A stretch of 52,096 nucleotides of DNA from VBAS01 sp964581455 (GTDB lineage: Bacteria > Bacteroidota > Bacteroidia > Chitinophagales > Chitinophagaceae): NCBI GenBank assembly GCA_964581455.1, contig CAZOOT010000008.1, forward strand, positions 1 to 52,096. Reading direction: 5' to 3'. This document shows positions 43,129-49,820 of the stretch, one piece after another. Both the position numbers and the translations under genes were made by a program. Positions within the stretch are counted from its first letter, which is position 1; each line of letters opens with the position of its first letter. The notes under the pieces are model-generated. The model was not told the DNA's origin and ran no database searches. It saw only the letters and a program-made list of their open reading frames with translations.

Positions 43129-43467
43129 CTATTTCAACATATCATCAACAAACTTGTTGAGCTCCAGCATTTTTTGTTTGTTAACGGAGTAATAAATGAA
43201 CTTTCCTTCTCTCTTTGTATTTACATAACCTGCTTTTCGTAAAATGGCAAGATGTTGCGAGGCAACTGATTGCTCCAGCCGTAAATGGAGAAAAATTTCA
43301 GAAACGGTGATATTATCCCTTTCTCCAATAAGTTTTAAAATAACCTGGCGGAGTTTATGGTTGATTGCCCGCAGATTAATAGCTGCTTTTTTAATCCTTA
43401 AAGTATCAATATTAAGCTCCGGATCATTGTTTTTGGAGGGAACAATAGTTAAAGAGTATGAATTCAT
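43129..43467 (-). CDS. ArsR/SmtB-family transcriptional regulator
   Basis: A 112-residue winged-helix regulator: helices with VILKLIGERDNITVSEIFLHL, recognition helix LEQSVASQHLAILRKAGYV, and the wing TKREGKFIYYSVN. The family represses by binding operators near the promoter. It contains no cysteine at all, so it cannot use the thiol switch of BigR/SqrR or the cysteine metal sites of ArsR, and no obvious histidine/acid alpha-5 site is seen. It is the first gene of the operon with the persulfide dioxygenase fusion, suggesting that it controls that gene. Confidence 0.92.
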   Translation of the reverse strand: MNSYSLTIVPSKNNDPELNIDTLRIKKAAINLRAINHKLRQVILKLIGERDNITVSEIFLHLRLEQSVASQHLAILRKAGYVNTKREGKFIYYSVNKQKMLELNKFVDDMLK

Positions 43468-43492
43468 GGTAAAAGGTTGTGTGGTTTAATAC

Positions 43493-43500
43493 CAAAAATA
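43493..43500 (-). promoter_or_regulatory. -7 promoter box of the arsR operon
   Basis: On the minus strand the sequence reads TATTTTTG, a full match to TAnnTTTG, 25 bases before the arsR start codon. The -33 box is unclear. Confidence 0.45.
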
Positions 43501-43561
43501 ACAGCCATATGCAAAAGTTTAAAATAATTGTGTTGAACGAAAAATATCTGGCGATAGGTGG

Positions 43562-44224
43562 TCAACGGACAGGGGTATAGAACTCTTTCAGGTATAAAGG
43601 TTCAGTATAGGCAAGATCAGAAAATTGCTTTTTCAAAAACATTGAATAGGATATGGGAACCATATGAGATACATCAAATGAGAGATCGCTGAAAAAGGCA
43701 TTCTTGTTGTTAATCGTCTTCTTGAACTTCTCCATCCCACTTCCTGAAAAGCAGATTGATTTGGAACTAAGTTCATCAGCAAAACTCTTTTCATCAATTA
43801 TCATTGCCATTGGGCCCTTCACTAATTCAAGTTCTTTGGTATAAAGAGCAGTAAACACTTCCATGCGACGGGCATCTATCATTGGAGCAAGAAGATCGGC
43901 TTTCTCATCTTTGGTTGCATTGGCCATAACTAAGAGTGTATTGACAGTTATCAGAGGTTTTTCCAGTGCATAACAAATCCCTTTTGCCGCTGATAACCCA
44001 ACTCTTAAACCTGTATAAGAACCAGGGCCAATTGTTACTGCTACAGCATCAATATCAGAAAGTCGGATTGGCGCTTCCTGCAATAGTTCATTAATAGCAG
44101 GATGAAGCCAGGATGCATGATCTTTTTGCTGGTTGTTTTTCTTTATCACCAACTGCTTTTCCTCTTTTGCAAGACAAACAGAAGCATTATCAGCAGAAGT
44201 ATCAATATTTAAAATAAATGACAT
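43562..44224 (-). CDS. tsaB: tRNA threonylcarbamoyladenosine biosynthesis protein TsaB
   Basis: A 220-residue protein of the ASKHA fold that supports TsaD in making t6A37 on tRNA. Diagnostic parts are ILNIDTSADNASVCLA at the start, DIDAVAVTIGPGSYTGLRVGLSAAKGICYAL, and VNTLLVMANATK. Length and motifs are as expected for TsaB. It follows the dehydrogenase-like gene after 10 bases on the same strand, so the two are co-transcribed. Confidence 0.95.
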   Translation of the reverse strand: MSFILNIDTSADNASVCLAKEEKQLVIKKNNQQKDHASWLHPAINELLQEAPIRLSDIDAVAVTIGPGSYTGLRVGLSAAKGICYALEKPLITVNTLLVMANATKDEKADLLAPMIDARRMEVFTALYTKELELVKGPMAMIIDEKSFADELSSKSICFSGSGMEKFKKTINNKNAFFSDLSFDVSHMVPISYSMFLKKQFSDLAYTEPLYLKEFYTPVR

Positions 44225-44234
44225 TATATTATTT

Positions 44235-44864
44235 TCAGTATGTTTCTTTTATTAATAGAGGAGCTGGCTTGTACCTGTTTTCTTTTTCAGATAAAATGTT
44301 TAAAAGTTCAAAGATATTTTTCAACCCGATTTTTTCTGCCCACTCAAATGGTCCATATGGATAATTGGTTCCCAATTTCATGGCTGTATCTATTTCATCT
44401 TTGGTGCTTACTTTTTCTTCCAGCGCCAGGTAAGCTTCGTTGATGATTAAAGCAATGATGCGTGGTGTAATAAATCCTGCGATATCCGGTATCCAGCATG
44501 CTTTTTTACCAAATGCAGAAAATATTTTTTCACTTGCTTTTTTCAGTTCTTCGTTTGTGCTACTGCATTCCACTATTTCCCTTTTCAGAAAACTAATCCA
44601 TCCATTGATGCGAATAAAGTCGGGATTTATCTCTGATAATGGATTAACCACTGAATTGATGATAACGGGCTTCGGTAAAAATTCAATTAGTAAAGCCAGG
44701 TTTGCTTCGTCAGCAGAAAAAAGCAGGTCAATAACGGCATCTGCATCCTGATGATCTTTCAGGTCCGCAAAGTTTTTCACCCAGGATACCAGAAAATCAT
44801 TTTGTTGCCCTTTAGATAAAAATTCTTCTTTCAATTGTTCATTCGCTACAACTACCAGCTTCAT
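44235..44864 (-). CDS. 3-hydroxyacyl-CoA dehydrogenase C-terminal domain protein, degenerate N-terminus
   Basis: A 209-residue protein. Residues 127-181 match the C-terminal domain of 3-hydroxyacyl-CoA dehydrogenases: DIAGFITPRIIALIINEAYL, EEKVSTKDEIDTAMKLG, and YPYGPFEWAEKIGL. The first 120 residues occupy the place of the NAD-binding Rossmann domain but have no GxGxxG (only VVVANEQ at the start) and are about 60 residues short. The catalytic His-Glu pair is not evident. It may bind acyl-CoA without redox activity, or be a decaying enzyme. It lies between tsaB, 10 bases downstream, and the divergent ridA. Confidence 0.8.
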   Translation of the reverse strand: MKLVVVANEQLKEEFLSKGQQNDFLVSWVKNFADLKDHQDADAVIDLLFSADEANLALLIEFLPKPVIINSVVNPLSEINPDFIRINGWISFLKREIVECSSTNEELKKASEKIFSAFGKKACWIPDIAGFITPRIIALIINEAYLALEEKVSTKDEIDTAMKLGTNYPYGPFEWAEKIGLKNIFELLNILSEKENRYKPAPLLIKETY

Positions 44865-44922
44865 ACATTTCTTTTTGCAAAGAAAAGGTATAAACCTAAA
44901 TTCGTTTACCTAAAATAAATCA

Positions 44923-45303
44923 ATGGAAAAACAGATCATCAATACACAATCAGCGCCAGCGCCTATCGGACCATATAACCAGGCTATACTTTGCGGTAAT
45001 ATGTTATTTATTTCCGGCCAGATCTGTATAGATCCGGCTACAGGCGAAATGAGCAATAAGGATATACAACAGGAAACTCACCAGGTGATGCATAACCTGA
45101 AAGCCATTTTATCTGCAGCCGGGATGACGTTTAGTAATGTGGTGAAGACTTCAATTTTTCTCACGGATATGAACCGGTTTTCAGAGGTCAACGAAGTGTA
45201 TGGAAAATATTTCGAAGGAAATTTTCCGGCCAGGGAAACTGTTCAGGTATCAGCCTTGCCTAAATTTCAAAATGTAGAGATCAGTATGATTGCAGCATTA
45301 TAA
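44923..45303 (+). CDS. ridA: RidA-family enamine/imine deaminase
   Basis: A 126-residue protein of the Rid/YER057c/UK114 family, which hydrolyses reactive enamines and imines such as 2-aminoacrylate from PLP enzymes. It opens with APAPIGPYNQAI, has LFISGQICIDPATGEM, and carries the active Arg104 in FPARETVQVSALPK, with Glu119 in VEI. These are the residues of the active RidA subfamily. It is divergent from the 3-hydroxyacyl-CoA dehydrogenase-like gene and ends in a strong terminator. Confidence 0.95.
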   Translation: MEKQIINTQSAPAPIGPYNQAILCGNMLFISGQICIDPATGEMSNKDIQQETHQVMHNLKAILSAAGMTFSNVVKTSIFLTDMNRFSEVNEVYGKYFEGNFPARETVQVSALPKFQNVEISMIAAL

Positions 45304-45329
45304 AAATAAATCGCATAAAAATTACCATT

Positions 45330-45360
45330 AAAAAAGGCTGTTGTTTCAACAGCCTTTTTT
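45330..45360. terminator. Bidirectional Rho-independent terminator
   Basis: Perfect 14-base stem AAAAAAGGCTGTTG / CAACAGCCTTTTTT with a TTT loop, between convergent ridA and the M1 peptidase gene. It serves both. Confidence 0.93.
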
Positions 45361-45364
45361 AATA

Positions 45365-47311
45365 TCAGAAAGGTTTTTCCTTCATCTTATTATTACTCCG
45401 GTTGATATCCGGTAAAAGTTTGTCCGGGTCAAGTATCACATCAATTACCTTGCTGGTTGTATTTACGCCGAATGTCCATTTGTAGCCGCGTTGCCATATT
45501 TCTACCGGCAAACTAAGTTTATGTTCTTTACCATTTTCTTCTTTTACAAGAACAAAAGTTGGCATCGGCATTTTTTCCAGGTTTTCAATGGTGATGGTAA
45601 CGCCATTGGTAGGATCGTTTCGTACATATTTTACATCTTTTACTCCCTGGTCAAGTTTCCATGTGTTTAACACCCATGCACGCCAGAACCAGCCAAGATC
45701 TTCACCGGACACATTTTCCATGGTATGGAAAAAATCCCATGGGGTTGGATGCTTATAAGCCCATCTTCTTACATATTCCCTGAAAGCATTGTCAAATCTT
45801 TCTTTACCAAGTACAACATCACGCAATGCAATTAACATCATGGATGGTTTCATATAAGCAGCAATACCAAGGTTTGCCTGTTGAATGACTTCAGGTGTAT
45901 TAAATAAGCCATCCATTTTATCGTTAAAAGTATAATTGGTTAAATCTGCACCAAAAAAAGATTGCCCACTGAATTCTCCGTCATTAAATTCTTCGGTTGA
46001 TAATTCATTTATAAAGGTGTTGAAGCCTTCATCCATCCAGGCATATTTTCTTTCATTGCTGCCTACGATCATCGGGAACCAGGTATGCCCGAACTCATGA
46101 TCAGTAACTCCCCAAAGATCAGCACCAGAAGATTGATAGCTGCAAAAAACGATACCAGGGTATTCCATACCACCTACTGTTCCTGCTACGTTTGTTGCTG
46201 CTGCGTATGGATATTCAAACCACATTTTAGAATAATGTTCAATGCTGGCTTTTGTAAATTCAGTACTTCTTTGCCAGCCGTTTTTCTTTATACTTTCCAC
46301 CGGGTACACACTTACTGCCATTGATTTTTTTCCACTGGGTAAGTTGATTCTTGCTGCATCCCAAACAAAAGCCCTGGATGCTGCCCATGCAATATCTCTA
46401 GCATTGTTTATTTTAAATTTCCAGGTAAGAGTAGATTTTGCCGGCCGGGAATTTTTATCTGTTACTTCTTTATCGCTTCGAAGCATTACGGTCTTATCAC
46501 TATTCTTTGCTTCATTCCATCTTTTTAATTGTTCAGGGGTCATGCATTCCTGGTTATTCAGCAATTCACCAGATCCTACAACAATCATATTGGCCGGGGC
46601 AGTGATGCTAAAATCAAAATCTCCAAATTCCAGGTAAAACTCTCCTGCACCTAAATACGGCATCGTATTCCATCCCTGTATATCATCATATACACACATC
46701 CTGGGAAACCACTGCGCTACTTCATAGATAATCCCGTTCTTTGTTTTTTGTTGTCCCATACGGTCAGTACCTCTCTCAGGAATTTCAAATTCAAATGCAA
46801 TTTTTATTTTTATTTTATTACCAGATGCTTTCAAAGTTTCATTCAGCCATACCTGCAGACGGGTATCGGTAATATTGTATTTAGGAGTAATCATTTTTCC
46901 TGCAGATTCAATCCCAACAGATTTTATGATATAACCATCTGTAAATTTCTGATTGGCCCAGCGGCCACCTGCTTCTGTTGTGGTAGCAGATCCACGGGAA
47001 TCTTTTCTGTAAATATTCTGGTCAAGTTGTAACCATAAAAACTTAAGATTGTCCGGGCTGTTGTTTGTATAAGTGATTTCCACATCTCCACTTACTTTAT
47101 GTGTGGTTGTATCTAATGTAACATTGATCTTATAGTCTGATCTGTTCTGCCAGTATTTTGGACCCGGTTCACCACTGGCACTTCGGTAATCATTACCAGG
47201 ATAAGGATAAAACTGCGGATTGAATGCTTCACGATGATCATATTTTGACTCCTGTGAAAATCCGGTAAATGAAAATGTGAGTAAAAGGATACCTGCGAAA
47301 ATCTTCTTCAT
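45365..47311 (-). CDS. M1-family metallopeptidase, exported
   Basis: A 648-residue aminopeptidase. A signal peptide ends near FTGFSQ (residue 20), which fixes the start at ATG 47311 rather than a longer frame at 47338. The zinc site is H405-E-F-G-H409 in DHEFGHTWFPMIV, followed 18 residues on by the third ligand Glu in AWMDEGFNTF. The exopeptidase motif appears as GGMEYPGIVF (usually GAMEN), with the acid retained. Upstream is a beta-sheet N-terminal domain and downstream a helical and beta C-terminal region. It would trim peptides in the periplasm. The gene is read alone. Confidence 0.93.
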   Translation of the reverse strand: MKKIFAGILLLTFSFTGFSQESKYDHREAFNPQFYPYPGNDYRSASGEPGPKYWQNRSDYKINVTLDTTTHKVSGDVEITYTNNSPDNLKFLWLQLDQNIYRKDSRGSATTTEAGGRWANQKFTDGYIIKSVGIESAGKMITPKYNITDTRLQVWLNETLKASGNKIKIKIAFEFEIPERGTDRMGQQKTKNGIIYEVAQWFPRMCVYDDIQGWNTMPYLGAGEFYLEFGDFDFSITAPANMIVVGSGELLNNQECMTPEQLKRWNEAKNSDKTVMLRSDKEVTDKNSRPAKSTLTWKFKINNARDIAWAASRAFVWDAARINLPSGKKSMAVSVYPVESIKKNGWQRSTEFTKASIEHYSKMWFEYPYAAATNVAGTVGGMEYPGIVFCSYQSSGADLWGVTDHEFGHTWFPMIVGSNERKYAWMDEGFNTFINELSTEEFNDGEFSGQSFFGADLTNYTFNDKMDGLFNTPEVIQQANLGIAAYMKPSMMLIALRDVVLGKERFDNAFREYVRRWAYKHPTPWDFFHTMENVSGEDLGWFWRAWVLNTWKLDQGVKDVKYVRNDPTNGVTITIENLEKMPMPTFVLVKEENGKEHKLSLPVEIWQRGYKWTFGVNTTSKVIDVILDPDKLLPDINRSNNKMKEKPF

Positions 47312-47395
47312 GTGGTGTATAGTTTTCTGAATAATCATGTAAAATAAAGCAAATGACCATTAGTGGTCCTACCATTGAACAGTATTTACAAACTT

Positions 47396-48121
47396 TTAGG
47401 GAAAAACAGACTCTGCAATGGCAATACTTTCTGGTTTTCCAACATCTACCAATTTGTCGCCTGAATGATCGTAGCCAAGTATCAGGTTTTCTGCAGCCAG
47501 GGTAAGGTAAACATCGATCAGGGAGAATTTTCCTGTAAATCCTTTTTCTTCCATCAGTCTGAAAACATCATATTCAAAAACCACGACACAACTGTATGCT
47601 TTTTCTATCAGGTTATTTTTGCTGATAGAAATTTTTTCTTCTCCTGTTTTTATATTTCTCCAGCCGCATAACCGGTCTGTTTCATCAAATAATAAATAAC
47701 GGGATGTTTTTCTTTTTGTAACTGCAAAACTGATCAGTGCTTTTTTTTCTTCATGAAAGGAAATAAGTTTTTTGATATCAAGATCAGTCAAAATATCAGC
47801 ATTACAGGTGATGAATTTTTCTCCCGGCTCAAAAAATTCTTTTGCTTTTAACAAGCCTCCGCCGGTTTCCAGTAATTCATCTCTTTCATCGCTGATGGTA
47901 ACGGAACTTCCCCAACCTTTATTCACCATGACCGCTTCTATAATATGATCTGCAAAATGATGCACATTCACTACCAGTTCATTAATCCCGTTATGACGGA
48001 GGTATTCAATATTTCTTTGCAACAATGATTTACCATTGACCAATGCAAGAGCCTTGGGATGCTGATCCGTCCACGGTTTAAATCTTGTACCCAATCCTGC
48101 CGAAAAGATCATTGCTTTCAT
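47396..48121 (-). CDS. Sugar nucleotidyltransferase, MurU-like
   Basis: A 241-residue enzyme of the NTP-transferase family. The signature AGLGTRFKPWTDQHPKAL near 8-25 binds nucleotide, FITCNADILTDLD near 107-119 gives the metal Asp, and WGSSVTISDERDELLETGGGL matches MurNAc-1-phosphate uridylyltransferase and mannose-1-phosphate guanylyltransferase types. The start is ATG 48121; a GTG at 48139 would add six residues. The neighbour upstream on the same strand is an AmgK-like kinase fusion, and the AmgK-MurU pair is the known anomeric recycling route for MurNAc, so MurU is the best reading; GDP- or NDP-sugar formation remains possible. Confidence 0.85.
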   Translation of the reverse strand: MKAMIFSAGLGTRFKPWTDQHPKALALVNGKSLLQRNIEYLRHNGINELVVNVHHFADHIIEAVMVNKGWGSSVTISDERDELLETGGGLLKAKEFFEPGEKFITCNADILTDLDIKKLISFHEEKKALISFAVTKRKTSRYLLFDETDRLCGWRNIKTGEEKISISKNNLIEKAYSCVVVFEYDVFRLMEEKGFTGKFSLIDVYLTLAAENLILGYDHSGDKLVDVGKPESIAIAESVFP

Positions 48122-48281
48122 ATTTTGTGATTTTGCCACGGAAGCAAGGAGTAAAATAAAAAAATACGCTGTGTTACTCTGTGCACTTTTTGTCTCCGTG
48201 GTTTAAAATTGTTCAATTGGAGCGTCGAGCCAAAGTCTCCCCTTCGGGGCAACGGAAGTTAAATAGAAATCCGGTTGCCGG
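48122..48281. repeat. Intergenic region with GCCACGG-type repeat
   Basis: The 160 bases between the two cell-wall genes contain an inverted pair GCCACGGAAG ... CCGTGG around CTGTGTTACTCTGTGCAC, which resembles the widespread GCCACAGAGACACAGAG intergenic repeat, then a CCCC-TTC-GGGG hairpin (48239-48249) and the CGTCGAGCC patch. No gene or promoter is clear here. The long gap may still be transcribed through. Confidence 0.45.
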
Positions 48282-49736
48282 CTACATACCCCTTGTTTCA
48301 AAAATATTTTGTTCACGGTGATTTAATTCAACTTTCACTTTGAATTTATTTCTTAGGTGTCTTGCCATCGCATCAGCTGCATATACACTGCGATGCTGTC
48401 CACCTGTACACCCAAAACTGATGACAAGGCTTTCAAAATTTCTTTTGATATAATCTTCAACAGTTATATCAGTGATATCAAAAATACTGTTCAGAAAATC
48501 AGGCATCTTTGTTTGTTGTTCTAAAAAATCCTGTACGGCTTTATCACGTCCGGTTAAGGTTTTATACTCTTCAAATCTTCCGGGATTTAAAATACCCCTG
48601 CAATCAAAAACAAAACCGCCACCATTTCCAGAATTGTCATCCGGTATTCCATTTTTATAGGAGAAGCTATTGATCTTTATTACTAATACAGAATCTTCAG
48701 TTGCCTGTACTGGGGTGAATTGCTCAATGGTTTCATTACTGACACAGATATCCAGCACTTTTTTAAATTCCGGTAATGCAATTCCCAGGCTCTGGTTGTT
48801 GACAAAAAATTTTAAGTTGTTTAATGCTAATGGAATGCTGGTTAAGAAATGTGCCTTTCTTTCAAACAATCCACGAAATCCATAAGCTCCCAATACCTGT
48901 AACAATCTGATTAAAACATAACCATTGTACTGGCTCTTGAAAACAGTTCTGTCAAGCTTTGATTGAATTTGATTTTCAAAAGCACTCATGTAATCGTTCA
49001 GTAATTTTTCTTTCCAATCATCTGGTAAGTTGGCCCTTGCCTGCCAGAGCATACTGGCTACATCATATTGCGGAGCTCCTTTCATGCCTCCCTGGTAATC
49101 GATAAAATGTACCGAGCCATCTTTTTTAACCATAATATTCCGGCTTTGAAAATCGCGGAACATAAAATATTTATACTCGGTATGTGTTAAGTAATTGCTT
49201 AAAGCTTCAAAGTCATCAATCAGGTTTTGCTTGTCATAAGGTTTTCGTAAAGCGTCCAGGAAATAATATTTGAAATATAACAAGTCGGCCAAGATGGCTT
49301 GCTTACCAAATTCTTTATTGGTAAGACAACGGTCATAATCCAATTCTTTATTTCCTGTTACCTGCAGCTGGGCAAGCTCTTCCAGTGTTTTTTTATAAAG
49401 ATTATAAACAGGCTGGACGAAACCATCTTTTTCTAAATGATCTATCAGGGATACGGGGCCAAAATCTTCCTGTAAATAAAATAATCTGTCATTGCTTATT
49501 GTAAAAATATCAGCAACAGGCAGATTTTTTTTTCTGAATTCTCCGGAGAAATAAAGAAAGGTTTCATTTTCTTTTATGTTGGCACCATAGGTGCCGATAG
49601 TGGATGACCCATCCTCATCATAAATACGGAAATAACGTCTTTCGCTGCCAGATTGAGGTAAAACATCAATTGAAACCGCTTCTTTTCCTTTCCAACTCTT
49701 ATATAAATCAAGTATAGACTGAACGATTTGCTGCAT
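48282..49736 (-). CDS. AmgK-like sugar kinase fused to RapZ C-terminal domain
   Basis: A 484-residue fusion. Residues about 1-335 are a phosphotransferase of the APH/choline-kinase type: GSERRYFRIY near 27-36, FRDFQSRNIM with catalytic Asp195 and Asn200, and HFIDYQGG with metal Asp213, then YDVASMLWQARANLP. This is closest to AmgK, which phosphorylates anomeric MurNAc/GlcNAc in peptidoglycan recycling. Residues about 365-484 match the C-terminal domain of RapZ: SFGCTGGQHRSVYAADAMA at 440-458 and VELNHRE. In enterobacteria that domain binds glucosamine-6-phosphate and RNA/kinase partners. The RapZ N-terminal P-loop domain is absent. The start is ATG 49736 (MQQIVQSIL); a longer frame begins at 49784. 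It pairs with the MurU-like gene. Confidence 0.86.
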   Translation of the reverse strand: MQQIVQSILDLYKSWKGKEAVSIDVLPQSGSERRYFRIYDEDGSSTIGTYGANIKENETFLYFSGEFRKKNLPVADIFTISNDRLFYLQEDFGPVSLIDHLEKDGFVQPVYNLYKKTLEELAQLQVTGNKELDYDRCLTNKEFGKQAILADLLYFKYYFLDALRKPYDKQNLIDDFEALSNYLTHTEYKYFMFRDFQSRNIMVKKDGSVHFIDYQGGMKGAPQYDVASMLWQARANLPDDWKEKLLNDYMSAFENQIQSKLDRTVFKSQYNGYVLIRLLQVLGAYGFRGLFERKAHFLTSIPLALNNLKFFVNNQSLGIALPEFKKVLDICVSNETIEQFTPVQATEDSVLVIKINSFSYKNGIPDDNSGNGGGFVFDCRGILNPGRFEEYKTLTGRDKAVQDFLEQQTKMPDFLNSIFDITDITVEDYIKRNFESLVISFGCTGGQHRSVYAADAMARHLRNKFKVKVELNHREQNIFETRGM

Positions 49737-49795
49737 GAGGCAAATGTAATATAAACGAGACGGTTGCCTTTGACGAACAGGCATTAGTTTTTAGC

Positions 49796-49803
49796 TATTT
49801 TTG
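49796..49803 (+). promoter_or_regulatory. -7 promoter box of icmF
   Basis: TATTTTTG fits TAnnTTTG 17 bases before the ATG. A TTTG at 49769-49772 stands 23 bases upstream, within the spacing tolerated for the -33 box. Confidence 0.5.
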
Positions 49804-49820
49804 TTGTCTGAACAATTATT

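Noticed and set aside
46242..46637. 131-codon plus-strand frame with hydrophobic stretches
   Set aside because: It is antisense to the M1 peptidase with its zinc motif; the hydrophobic look is a product of reverse-strand codons.
47356..47369. GACCA-TTAG-TGGTC hairpin upstream of the M1 peptidase gene
   Set aside because: Five-base stem with no T tract and no repeat elsewhere seen; too weak to call an operator or terminator.
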